Shown: in pieces, positions 34,213 to 43,888 of the stretch | Numbering within the stretch: position 1 is the first letter of the stretch | Layout of the letters: every line of letters starts with the position of its first letter | Assembly (NCBI GenBank): GCA_023375675.1 | Contig: JALQBC010000002.1 | Span: 1,612,001-1,676,000, forward strand | Origin: Cytospora piceicola | Taxonomy: Eukaryota > Ascomycota > Sordariomycetes > Diaporthales > Cytosporaceae | Length of the DNA: 64,000 nucleotides | Direction: 5' to 3' | The notes under the pieces: model-generated | Told to the model about the DNA's origin: nothing | The model's database searches: none | The model's input: only the letters and a program-made list of their open reading frames with translations | Program-made: the position numbers and the translations under genes

Positions 34213-35398
34213 TCAGTCCTTCTCAGCGATCGCCTGTAGGCGGTCATCGATCTCGTCCTCGGTCAATTTCCTGAACCCAGGGTCCGTACCCTCCTTCCCG
34301 TCCGCCCGCGGGCCACCGACGATTCCGATTTCGATCTCAGTCTTCTTGAAGTCCATGCTGAGCACCGTGCTGAGCGTCGTGATGGCCAGCTCGACAACGT
34401 CCTCCCATGTCCCCTCGGCACAGTCCTTGTTCTTCAGCTTCTTCTCGAGGTGGTTCAGCGCCTCCTGCTGCTTGGGGCCCGCAGCCGTGCCCTTGTATCC
34501 AATGTAGTAGCCGGCCGGGTCGCACTTGAAGAGTTGGGGCCCAAGTTCGGAATCGACCGATACCAGTGTCGTCGCCACGCCGTAGGGTCGCATGTATGCC
34601 TGGAATGCATGGTTAGCAACCTTTTCCTGCTCGTGCACCCGTGTTCCTGATGATTCCGCAAGGAAGGAAGGAAAAAAAGTGTGTGTCTTACGCGTTGGGT
34701 GTAGACTTGGGAGATGTTGGCGAGCCTCTTTGCCAAGACGTCACATGGCATCTCGTAGCCATACTTGTATCTGAACTCGGCAGCTTCACCCTGGGCACGC
34801 TGAGCAAACGCTCGCGCGTCGGCGATGGAGCCCGTCATGACGCAGCCGACCGAGGGCGAGATCTGGAAGATGTGCGACACGGAGGTAGGGTCGATCAATT
34901 TATCCTAACCAGCGGGTTAGCCTTTCCCGAGCGCATGTGGTGCCGTTGGGTGCGTGCAACATACTGGGACCTTCTTTTGCGACAGGACGACGGAACAGTC
35001 CTTGCCCCGGACACCTATCGCCATGATGTTTGCGGCAGTGATGGCCTTGAATGCATATTCTGTATGCACACGCAGTGATCAGCTTCTGTACGACAAACTG
35101 AGATGAGTCCTTCACAGGTATGACGTCGTCCGTCGTGATTCGTTGTGTGTGTGGTTGCAAGATGATCGATGCGAGGGTGTCGCGACGTCTAACCTGGGTG
35201 GGGAGGAGGGGGGATCCATCATACCGACTTGGTACAATCTTCCCTGCTCGGAGAAGATGGTAATGTGTCTGTCGATGCCTGTGCCTATACGAGAACCAAT
35301 TGTTAGCTGTGAGAATGATGGAACGTAGGCACGGAGCGTAGGCACGGAACGTCAGAGCTCAGCTCGTCAGCCATGATTGGGCATGACATACCCGACAT
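34213..35398 (-). CDS. SCL1: 20S proteasome subunit alpha-1 (Scl1/PSMA6 type)
   Basis: Five exons (35392-35398, 35225-35284, 34965-35059, 34692-34904, 34213-34599) give about 253 aa, the usual length. The first exon is only seven bases (ATG TCG G). The proteasome alpha signature spans the exon 2/3 junction ([20 protein letters not shown]), followed by [17 protein letters not shown]. Later conserved blocks are [19 protein letters not shown] and [20 protein letters not shown]. The N-terminus [10 protein letters not shown] matches alpha-1 (yeast Scl1, human PSMA6). Alpha subunits form the gated outer rings of the 20S core and are not catalytic. Donors are GTATGT, GTATGA, GTATGT and GTAAGA. Confidence 0.95.
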
Positions 35399-36184
35399 CT
35401 TGACGTCTTTATTTGAGTTGTGACTGGAGTCAAAAGATTGTATGGCAAAAGTGCGAATCTGAAGATCGAAAAGTCGTCAATTTCGTCAGAGGAGGGTATA
35501 TGCGTCGTCGTCGTCAAGTTTCAATCACAGGTGTGTGGTGGTGGTGGTCGGACTAGGAGCTGTCGTCAACGGAGCTCTTGCCTAGGAACGCGTTGGCCGT
35601 AGCTTGCCTGGAACCTAGAGCCGTTCCGCCCACTGCAGCCTGCCGCGGGTTTACTGGCTGAGAGGGAAAGAGAGAGACAGAGAGAGATGGCTGGTATGGT
35701 GGTCCAAGCTTCAAAATAATTATGTAAGCATCGAAACTCCCAGTCTCAGTCTCTTGACCTACAGTATATACTACCTAGGTACATAGTAGTATACGCTATC
35801 GGCTTGCTGATCCCTGCAAATCAAAAGCGGCCCCACGGTGCGATAAGAGCCAAAGAAAAAAGTCCAGGGCAACTTTTTCCCCCGAACAGAAGCGGATTGG
35901 CAGGAAATTCAACAGTATATTGATCAGGCTTCAACCACACACAACTACATCAGAGGCAGAATTGAACCCGACGCACGCCCTTTCAAGCCGATCCAGTCAC
36001 AGCGTTGTGTTTTATGCAGCAGGTTTCCGGCTTTCGATCTTCTTGCAGCGCAACCGTCTAGGCCATTGTGACTTTGGTGGACTCCCATTCCCACCCTCAC
36101 GACCCTCCCCCATTCTCACTCACATCTTGCCGTAACATTTGCACGACCTGAACTCGCCCTCCTTCGCCACATCCTCTCATCATC
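35399..36184. other. Divergent promoter region
   Basis: Between Scl1 (-) and the WKF gene (+). It has a CTACCTAGGTACATAG word near 35771-35786, a GTGTGTGGTGGTGGTGG run near 35531-35548 and a GAGA-rich stretch near 35665-35687. No gene. Confidence 0.5.
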
Positions 36185-37435
36185 ATGTCGGCCGTGCCAG
36201 CATGGAAGCGATTGGGCCTCAAGCTCAAGGGAGCATCATCTGACGGGAGCCCTACTACCACCGTCGCGCAACCCGCTTCCGCACCTCCTGCAGGCCGGTT
36301 CGCCCAGCAGCAGCCCAGCTTGACAAACGCCCAGTACGGCAGCTCGGGCTTCAGCAACAAGAGGAAACCGTTCCCCCCCGCCTCATACCCCGCCCCTGAC
36401 AGCAAGCGCCCGCGGTGGGATGACCAGGCGAACTCCAAGAAGTCCGTCTCCTTCACCGAGGACACCAAGAGGGCCGCGCCCAAGAAGCCCAAGCAGAAGA
36501 AGGCGCCCAAGCCACAGGCCCCGAAACAACCGCACGACCTCACGCCGTCCCTCGAGTACCTCCGGACGTGGGACAAGGCCCGCGAGAGCTGGAAGTTCAA
36601 CAAGAACCACCAGACCCTGCTGCTCAAGAACCTCTACGCCGCCGACGCGATACCCGCCCGGGACATATCCACATTCTACCTCTACATCCGCGACATAAAG
36701 GGCGCCTCGAGGCAGAGGCTGGTCGACGAGGCCGAGGAGATCAAGAAGAAGGACATGGAGGCCGGCGCCAAGGGCTTCCCGGAGGGCACCAAGGGCGCGG
36801 CGGAGAAGCAGCCGCAATACGAGGAGGTGCTGGCGGGTCTCCTGCGGGACTCGGGCGAGGGCTCCAGCAAACGGAGCTTCGACGAGGTGAGCCTCGTGGA
36901 CCGGACCCTGGACAAGGACGTCCAGCACCGAGTGGTCAAGCGCATGCGCGCGGAGACGGTCGCCAGGGAGCTAGGGTCCTCGGACGACGGGGAGGGCGCC
37001 GCCGCCGCCGCGCCTGCAGCGAGCACGGCCAACCCCTCTTCTTCCAGGATCATAGTCCCCGTCACGGGCGGGGACGTCGCAAAGGCCGACGGTGCCAAGC
37101 TGAAGGCCAAGAGGAGGAAGAAGCTGAGGACGGCCGATTCTGACAGCAGCAGCTCCTCCGACTCCGACTCGTCGTCGGACTCTGACTCTGAGGACGAGGG
37201 CGCCGAGGATAAGAAGAAGGGCAGCGGCGGCAGCAGTTCGTCGTCGTCGTCAGAGTCGGGCTCAGATGACGAGGCGGAGGCGGTCAACGGAGCTGACGAC
37301 GCCGAGTCGTCCTCGAGCAGTTCTTCCTCGTCGGCGAGCCCCGAGGCTGGCGCGGCGGTTGCGAACGATGAAGATACCTCCGGCAGCGATGGAGACAGCG
37401 AGAGCAGCGACGATGACAGTGATGATGACGCTTAG
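36185..37435 (+). CDS. WKF-domain protein with acidic Ser-rich tail
   Basis: Single exon, 416 aa. Residues about 122-185 form a WKF domain: SLEYLRTWDKARESWKFNKN, then HQTLLLKNLYAADAIPARDI and STFYLYIRDIKGASRQRLVD. The region before it is basic and disordered (PKKPKQKKAPKPQAPKQ). The last ~130 aa are runs of Ser, Asp and Glu (DSDSSSSSDSDSSSDSDSED) preceded by the basic KLKAKRRKKLR. This family includes human C7orf50. Basic patches followed by long acidic Ser tracts are typical of nucleolar proteins (CK2-type sites), so a role in ribosome biogenesis is likely but inferred. The Ser/Asp tract makes long spurious frames on the other strand. Confidence 0.85.
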   Translation: MSAVPAWKRLGLKLKGASSDGSPTTTVAQPASAPPAGRFAQQQPSLTNAQYGSSGFSNKRKPFPPASYPAPDSKRPRWDDQANSKKSVSFTEDTKRAAPKKPKQKKAPKPQAPKQPHDLTPSLEYLRTWDKARESWKFNKNHQTLLLKNLYAADAIPARDISTFYLYIRDIKGASRQRLVDEAEEIKKKDMEAGAKGFPEGTKGAAEKQPQYEEVLAGLLRDSGEGSSKRSFDEVSLVDRTLDKDVQHRVVKRMRAETVARELGSSDDGEGAAAAAPAASTANPSSSRIIVPVTGGDVAKADGAKLKAKRRKKLRTADSDSSSSSDSDSSSDSDSEDEGAEDKKKGSGGSSSSSSSESGSDDEAEAVNGADDAESSSSSSSSSASPEAGAAVANDEDTSGSDGDSESSDDDSDDDA

Positions 37436-37829
37436 GAGGCGTGCACTGATGAGAATTGTTGGATTGGTTGGACGGAGGGTTGGATGACTGCACTTGTTCC
37501 ACGGGCCGAAGTATGGCTGTTTCCGTGGGTGGAAGAGTCTTTCATGCCATGGGTAGATGACCACTTGGTTCCCTACTTGGAGGATCGGCTCCTCTGCATG
37601 TTGCAGGTTGTGACGTTTCTGCAAGTGTGTGTCAGTGAGGTTGTGTATTGAAGGACGGACACGGAGGCGTTGATACCCCACAGGAAAATCTCGGTCGCAA
37701 GAGCCGAGAGATTTTGCGCCGCTGCGATGGATACGTAGCCCCTGACGAGTTCATCACATTGTAATAAATCAAATACGCCGAACACTCCCATTAACAAGTG
37801 CATCCATGTCGCGCATCTCGTTGAGTCAG
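37436..37829. other. 3' flank of the WKF gene
   Basis: No supported gene; a minus-strand frame crossing it (37573-37908) lacks an ATG-led coding signature and overlaps a better splice model. Confidence 0.4.
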
Positions 37830-38338
37830 TCAGGCCAGGCGAACAGACCACCGAGCTGACTGGTATCTCGGGGTAAGTAACTGGTGTATCTGTTCGCATA
37901 CCTGGCACTGCCTACTGCAACGACCAAAACGGGATTTAAATCACAGGAAGCTCGATAGCATCTGCGGGACCATCATACAGGCCGCCAAACCAACTCATGA
38001 GCATCAACATCGCTTCTGTCGCTTGCCTCGTCCTTGTCTCGGCAAGCTCGCTTGTATTCGAATATATCCATCCATTCACTGATGTTCCACGACCTGGACA
38101 TCTCCGTGGCGTCTGCGGCTTCATTATTTTTCAACACGTAAATGAAGGCCCCAATCGGCTTTGTATACCGTCGGCTCTCGAAGCTATGTCCATCTGCCTT
38201 CGTGGTCTCACCCTCCAACGCCGTTATCTCACTAGATTGATGAGAGTAATCCAGACTAGTATAAGGTCAGCGACTGCTGATATATTGCGTATACTTCTGG
38301 CTTGGCTTCGGAAAAGCTTGACTCTTATAAGGATAGTT
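37830..38338 (-). CDS. Spliced gene fragment, function unknown (5' end unresolved)
   Basis: Three exon-like blocks keep phase: 38295-38338, 37979-38255 and 37830-37901. The main block reads like real protein (YTKPIGAFIYVLKN, SRSWNISEWMDIFEYKRACR, DVDAHELVWRP) and the last one ends QSARWSVRLA and a stop. Junctions use GTATAC/TAG and GTATGA/CAG. No start codon joins cleanly at the 5' side, although a GTGAGA donor lies upstream near 38399, so a further exon is probable. I do not recognise the family. It could also be a decayed gene. Low density of neighbouring genes and small Cys-rich genes next door suggest accessory DNA. Confidence 0.3.
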
Positions 38339-38767
38339 CTGTGTACATCAAACTGACTAGGGCCCGCACCCAATTCAAAAGTTGATGATTTACATCTCAC
38401 TCTCCAACATATGGCCACAGCAGGTCTTATATGATATGGTGCATAATCCCCAAGCCGTCATAACTTGCGGGTATATCTCACGGGTAATAAGGGGAATCAT
38501 ACATATAATTTTCACGCACCCGGCGAATTCCTGACCAAACAAGGCAGGGAGGAAGTCTTGTGTGTATTGCCCTCACTCGTCCATCTGTCTACCTAGGTGG
38601 TCGAGACTCCTCTCCCCCAGGCCTCCATCTAGATCTGGCCCCCAAAAAAGCCCCAACCTCGTGGCTGCTAACCTCGCCCCTTCAAAAAGGCCGACCACTC
38701 GACGATGCCAGGCCCATGGGCCCCCCTTGCGGGAGGCCCTGTGGTTCCTTTCGCTGCCCTGCCGGGA
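38339..38767. other. Short spacer
   Basis: Possible missing 5' exon of the fragment to the left; one CTACCTAGGTGG word near 38590. Nothing else seen. Confidence 0.4.
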
Positions 38768-38941
38768 CTACTTGGGCATCTGCCCGTTTCCGTAGCAGCC
38801 GTAGCAAATTATAAGTCCGCAGTATCTGCACTGCCACCATTCGTAGACCTGGAGGCTGCAGGAAGTACAGCGCCTTACCACACCGCCGTTGCGATCACCT
38901 TGCTGGAACCACTGGTGCGGACAGCGGAGACCTTGAGCCAT
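38768..38941 (-). CDS. Small Cys-rich zinc-ribbon-like protein A
   Basis: 57 aa from an ATG (MAQGLRCPHQWFQQGD). It has paired CPxH, CxxC, CxxC and CxxC motifs (CPHQ, CTSC, CRYC, CYGC) and aromatic residues between them (QVYEWWQCRYCGLIICYGCY). Eight spaced Cys/His ligands would fit two zinc sites. No signal peptide, so probably intracellular. A longer frame upstream begins with a non-ATG codon and is not used. A TATA box lies about 290 nt upstream (39228-39233) with the shared GAAGCCGTGA element above it. Family not recognised. It neighbours another Cys-rich gene on the same strand with the same promoter element. Confidence 0.5.
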   Translation of the reverse strand: MAQGLRCPHQWFQQGDRNGGVVRRCTSCSLQVYEWWQCRYCGLIICYGCYGNGQMPK

Positions 38942-39889
38942 CTTGTCTGTCTTGAGGATCGAGTGGAGGATTTTCAAAGGTGAGTTTCTATGTGTGGAGC
39001 TCTGGACTGAGGTGGATGGTTAATTGCTTGGTTGCTGTTTGGTGGTGTGCGGCTTGAATTGTCTGCTTGGTTGCTTCTTTATTTTGTTTTGTGGCGGTGG
39101 AGCAGTATGTCCTCGGTGAGTACTGTTGTTCTTGTATCTTATCGATGTCTCGATGGTTTCAGGACTGGTGAATAGTTTGTCTGAAGAGAGAAACAAAAGT
39201 ATGGTCTCCGGGCTCTGCGGAACGAGGTTTATATGCTGCCTCGAGGGCTGATTCACGGCTTCCTCGACGTCTTCTCGGTGGTGAGGATGAGTCCCCTAGT
39301 CACAGAATCGCATTGTCAATCATAATTGTTCAATCTACCGGTCAGTTACCAAGGCTGTTCGCGAGAATACCTTAGTCGAGTATGTATTGACTAGTCCTCT
39401 GTGCTTATGGCTCAGGCGAGGTGTTAGTCATCGAAAGGTTCCGTCCAACAAGACACAGTTCTGGCTCGAGTTCTTCTGTGAGTGATATCAGTGCCTTCTG
39501 AATCAATATGTGTAGCAGATACCAGGGAAACTCCAGCGGATCTGGTGTTAAACCGCTGGAGCTGGTTCGAGGACTTGACTATTGTGAGGCACGTACGCAC
39601 ATCAATACATTCTTGAGCACCTACATATGTACTGATAGACACAACAACGGCCAATACACGCTACGGTGGACATATAATTGTTAGGCCATACACACAATTT
39701 TAGAGGAGGCTGGCCCACGCGTGAATCCAAAAAAGGTGCTCAGGAGCAACACTTGATATCAACATCCAGCTAAAGCATACTGACTCCCTTTTGCCCCCTC
39801 AACCTCCTCGCCCCCCACCAGCCAACGAGGGAGGGCCATCAGGGAACTCTTCAAGGTGTGATTCTCACCCGCACCTATCGCCTGGCCGG
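38942..39889. other. Leader and promoter side of Cys-rich gene A, then spacer
   Basis: Holds the probable long leader and TATA box of gene A; the rest (39270-39889) shows no supported gene. Confidence 0.45.
39228..39262 (-). promoter_or_regulatory. TATA box with upstream GAAGCCGTGA, gene A
   Basis: Minus-strand TATAAA at 39228-39233. On + the ten bases TCACGGCTTC (39253-39262; GAAGCCGTGA on -) lie 19 bases upstream of it. The same ten bases stand 17 bases above the TATA box of gene B. Confidence 0.45.
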
Positions 39890-40144
39890 TCACTTCGACA
39901 CCGGCTCTTCCCCGGCATAGAACTGCGCCGGCGTTAGGCCACCGCAGGCCACGCACAGGACGGAGTCCATCCACACCGATTCCGAAGTGTGGTTGTTGCA
40001 AGATGCAAACTCCTGGCCGATTCTCCTCCTCACCTCGTCGCACATCTTCATGGTGGGCAAACATATGGGCTCGCCCGTAGTTCCTGATCTATGGGCCTTC
40101 TTGCATCTGCTGCACCGCATTGTCTTCCAGATTGTCTTACACAT
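39890..40144 (-). CDS. Small Cys-rich zinc-ribbon-like protein B
   Basis: 84 aa starting MCKTIWKTMRCSRCKKAH. Putative zinc ligands occur as CSRC followed by H, single Cys residues at PICLP and KMCDEV, CNNH, and CVAC. The ATG follows a likely 5'-leader intron (about 40150-40213: GTACAA donor, GCTAAC branch, CCCAG acceptor). A TATATAA lies at 40465-40471. Family not recognised. Cytoplasmic or nuclear location is likely because no signal peptide is present. It lies about 0.95 kb upstream of gene A on the same strand and shares its promoter element, so the two may be co-regulated. Confidence 0.5.
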   Translation of the reverse strand: MCKTIWKTMRCSRCKKAHRSGTTGEPICLPTMKMCDEVRRRIGQEFASCNNHTSESVWMDSVLCVACGGLTPAQFYAGEEPVSK

Positions 40145-40464
40145 CGTTCCTGGGCTATCCGTGTTAGCTGGGATACAGTCGTACAGGCCACACGGGAAAT
40201 GGTTGTTTTGTACCTTTTGTGTATGTGTTGTGTATGTGTGTGTTGGTATGAGCACTGGACAGCCTAGACAATTGTCGTTTACAAGTTCCTGGTTCGCGAT
40301 GAGGAGGAAGATGTCTTCGTATTGATTACTCTGGTGGAGTCTTGATCTGTTTGGCTTATTGGTGCTTTTATTTCTGGCTTGTGTGTTCTCGCTCGTTGAG
40401 AGTTGGCTTGTGTGTCTGGGAGACGAGACTGGACGTGGCCGTTCTTCTCGGAAATCGAAGGGGC

Positions 40465-40498
40465 TTATATACTCCCCAAGGGGAAGAATCACGGCTTC
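40465..40498 (-). promoter_or_regulatory. TATA box with upstream GAAGCCGTGA, gene B
   Basis: Minus-strand TATATAA at 40465-40471 with TCACGGCTTC (40489-40498 on +) 17 bases upstream. Identical ten bases and near-identical spacing to the gene A promoter. Confidence 0.45.
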
Positions 40499-41441
40499 AA
40501 AGAACGCTCTGACGACCATGGCGGAGTTACCAGCAGTCGAACTGCCACATGGTGGCCCAAGTCTGCCGGATACTCACAGACACGGCACATGGAGCGGGAT
40601 TCCCAGTGACGAGGACACTGAGCAGAATGACAACTCCTGCTGGTCCGGATATCTGGATGTGCGCAGGTGGACAAGTCCTTCTTCACATGCCTTGCCAGGT
40701 GACTAGGAAACAGGTTCGATCCGTTTTTGGGAGAGGGAGCATCGGTTGTCTCGAGAAGTCGGCAGAGAAGAGCCGAAGCTTGTGCATCACTACATATGTA
40801 TGTACAAGGCAAGGCCACGGCATCAGTCACTGTTTGTTATTCTTGTGTCTCAGCGAACAATTACCACATCGCGAAGTCAGCTGAAATAACCAGTCTCTAT
40901 CCAGGTCGAGTTTGATCAGCCTCCCGCGGTCTCTCGAAATGTCAGTATCTTTGGGAACTCCAATGTGGTCAATTGATGGGCAGGCACCAGGACAGCTGGC
41001 GAGGCACATACAGTTTCATGGTTTCACGAAGTCGTGCTCGAGTATAGACAGTGAACTTCCGACTATTGGAGCAGCGCCTTCAGAGCTTGGCTGTGGCATC
41101 TGCTCCTCCCCAGGTTTGGGGTTCCTGAGCCTTTGCATGGTAAGTCAAGCAGTTCCTCGAGTAAGTCAGGGGCTTATTAATAGAAAGAAACATATGTATT
41201 ACAGATGTAATCAATAAGAACAGAAGTGATAACAAGCACTGTACCCAATGATCAACGATCATTCATTGGCAGGCCGTAAAGTAACAGAGCACATGCACGG
41301 CACCAAGAGGTATATAGAAGGAAGGAACAAAAGGATAAAACAGAAGCAAAAAGAATGTTGGTCAAATCCTTAGGGTGGAACGGCGCCACCCAGTCCAGGC
41401 TTTATAAATTACCCTCACGGGCGTAAGCCTAGACAAAGGAG
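40499..41441. other. Spacer
   Basis: No supported gene; frames in it do not start with ATG or overlap one another. Confidence 0.4.
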
Positions 41442-41546
41442 TACCAGTCCATAGGAGTCGAACCCGTAGTCACTGCAGTATATCACCGCGTCTGGTCCGA
41501 AAGTGTATGGTGACCGCGATATACCACTGGACTATGGGAACTGGTA
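41442..41546 (-). ncRNA. tRNA-like hairpin with A and B boxes (pseudo-tRNA or tRNA-derived)
   Basis: On the minus strand, TAGTCCAGTGG (41524-41534) fits a pol III A box and GGTTCGACTCC (41454-41464) fits a B box. The ends pair as a long stem (TACCAGTTCCCATAG with CTATGGACTGGTA, two bases bulged), and an inner stem GTATA..TCACC/GGTGATATAC is visible. I could not fold a normal cloverleaf: the T stem has a mismatch, the seven-base acceptor is out of register, and the D stem does not pair. It is therefore a decayed tRNA, an intron-bearing tRNA I cannot resolve, or a tRNA-derived element. Confidence 0.35.
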
Positions 41547-42082
41547 GACTGCTGGGAAACGCAATCGTTACAAGGGTAGGGCGAGTTGGTGGATAGGTGC
41601 GCTGAAGAGCTTGATCCATTTGGTCATCTTTGATTTTTGGGTATCATATCTATTCTAGACATTACGATCTAAATATCCTTGCTTCGTCGAGCTCACTGAG
41701 CCTTGATTATCATCCTCTACAAAGCCAAGCCAGCAATCGTTACGCCCCGCCCCCCAACAGCTTACGAGAATCTCTGTATTACTTACTCCTGTGTGAGTGC
41801 CCAGTGTAGGTGGCGGACACTGACACGTCTCATCCGGCTGCTGGGTCAAAGGGGCTTCCAGGCTTGTCATCTACCTACCTCTCCTGGTCCTTGTTGTGAC
41901 CCGACCTCTCCTCCCAAGACCTCGCTGCTTGTCTCGCAGAATCTGCAGCGTGGTCGCTGCCGAAGAGCCTCTCGGGCGTGCCCTGGCATGCAACCTTTCC
42001 CCCGTCCTCTCCCCCATCGTCGGGCGCGACCTCATCATCGCCAGCTCCATCGTCTTCGTCCCTACCGTCCATCTTCCTCTTC
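41547..42082. other. 3' flank of the RNase H-like fragment
   Basis: Minus-strand frame 41875-42303 continues an acidic, charged reading frame that may be the tail of the gene to the right; not resolved. Confidence 0.35.
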
Positions 42083-42559
42083 CTATGCAGTCCGTTCCGT
42101 GTTGACTCCAGCAGTACCAGGTCTAGGCCGTCGGTGACGGCAGTGCTCCCGTTGCCGCCGCAGCTGCCGGGCCCCTTCTTGCGTCTGTCGGGGAGCTGGA
42201 TCGTGGCTGGCGCCCAGGGCACCACGGCCGGGCTCGGGAGGGGCTCCCGCGGCTGAGACGGAAGAGCCGCCGGGTCCAGACGAGCCTCCGGGGCGGAAAA
42301 CACCTGCCGGGGCAGCGGAGGACGGCGACCGCACGCCGGCCAAGGAAGGCGGGACCCTGATCGTCACCGGGCCCACGGCATGTCCCGCCCCACGGACAAA
42401 CAGCTCCAGGGCGTACCTGTCCGGTGGGTGAGCACGTGGTTCTCCGACCCCCCGCCTTGACAGCCGCCGGGGGGCCACGCGTCAGGAAAGGAGAGAACAA
42501 ACTCACCAGGCGTCATTGGCGGGGTTGTGAAAGCCGGCCCAGCGCGGTTGTCTGAGATG
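42083..42559 (-). CDS. Partial RNase H-like (Gfd2/YDR514C-type) gene
   Basis: Two exon blocks join in phase 2: a block ending at 42507 (from about 42559) and 42083-42416, through a GTGAGT donor and a GGACAG acceptor. Across the junction the product reads WAGFHNPANDAWYALELFVR. That matches the HNxxNDAxYtL motif (Exo III-type) at the end of the RNase H-like domain in fungal Gfd2/YDR514C-like proteins, DEDDh-type 3'-5' exonucleases. The N-terminal part with the first acidic residues was not found in a clean frame; a TATAAA at 42790-42797 and an ATG at 42725 lead into a frame with an early stop. Either several exons are missed or the gene is broken. The tail beyond PPSLAG is uncertain. Confidence 0.35.
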
Positions 42560-43888
42560 CTGTGCTTGCGGATTGGATCCAGAGAAATATGGGAGGATGA
42601 CGAGGGAAGCTTACTTGGTGGATTATGGCGTTCTTTCCAGATTGGCCTTGACGGACCTAGAGATCTGGAAGTAAACGGGAGAAAGTCGCGAAGGTTGGGC
42701 CAAGGTGGTGCGCCGTCGAAACCATGGTCAGGCACAGTTTGGTCGCGGCTGAACGTGAAGGCTCGCGAGGTTCGCAGAGGTTGGGGGTGATTTATAGGAC
42801 TCACTCTCCAAAGTGAACTCAAGTCGTCCGTACGTGCAAAAGGAAATATCCATCGCATGGCTTGGATGATACGCGTCTCCAGACGCGTCTGACTGTAGCG
42901 CATCATCAAACTCACCGGAGCTCAGGCCGTAATGTATTATTGATCAACGGAGCAAAGGGCCCATTCTTCGGCGCCGGCGACACGGACCCGACGTGGAAGG
43001 TGGTTGGATTGTCAAGGCGGGGCCGGCTACTATAAGTGTAGCTTAAGTTGATGGGTGAAGATAGCAGGGTGTACCGATACCCTGAGTAGGTAAATACTAC
43101 CATCACCCGCCCACTGGAGCCTTTCTAGCCAAGAGTCGGCAGAATATCTCCAAGTGAGACACGGGCCAAGACAGATAGATGGCTGTCGTTGCCCTAGGTA
43201 GGTCGTCGATATACTTACTTGGTACTGTATTGCTGCGCCAGCAAGGAGTTGAGGCACATTGCAGACCACAAACTCCCAACGATGGCGAGGCAAAGGATAG
43301 ATTCTCACCACGGAGTTGATCATAAGTTGGTTTAAAGATCTTGGAGTGATCATGCAGGTGATGAAATTTGTTCATCCTGCTCCTCCTCGTCAATTCATCA
43401 GTGGAGATCGCAGTAGTAGTGGCATTTGCCAACCGTTCTAAGTAAATACATGGAGGAATGTTTCTGCAGTCCCCCTTTCGGGACGCATACATGCTTTGTT
43501 TTAAGTATATCTTCCCCAGAAAAGAAAAGAGAGAAGAAAAAGAAAAAACACCCAAGCAAGCAAGAGATCCCCCCTCGGTCCTGAGGGAAAATAAAAACGC
43601 CCACACCAATGGAAGATACATCATCGTCGTTCCCCCCTTCCCCGAGTCTATGAATGTGGTTGGCCGAACTTGGCCCGCAGAATCCAGACCGACCTTACTC
43701 TCACCATGGAGTTGTTTCGGCGGTTTCTACCCCAGTGCCAGTTTCCAGTTGCCAGTGCCAGTGCCAGTGCCGGTGATTAAAAGAATGAAAATGTCGCTCA
43801 TGATGCCGCAATGGTTCCAACAAAATTCCAAAGCAAAAAAACAAACCTTCTCCACCCCAAAGTAGATCTTGGTCGTTACGTGACCCCG
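42560..43888. other. Spacer upstream of the RNase H-like fragment
   Basis: May contain unresolved 5' exons of that gene (to about 42915). From 43000 it is spacer with purine tracts near 43520-43550 and GCCAGTGCCAGTGCCAGTGCCG repeats near 43736-43771. Confidence 0.4.
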
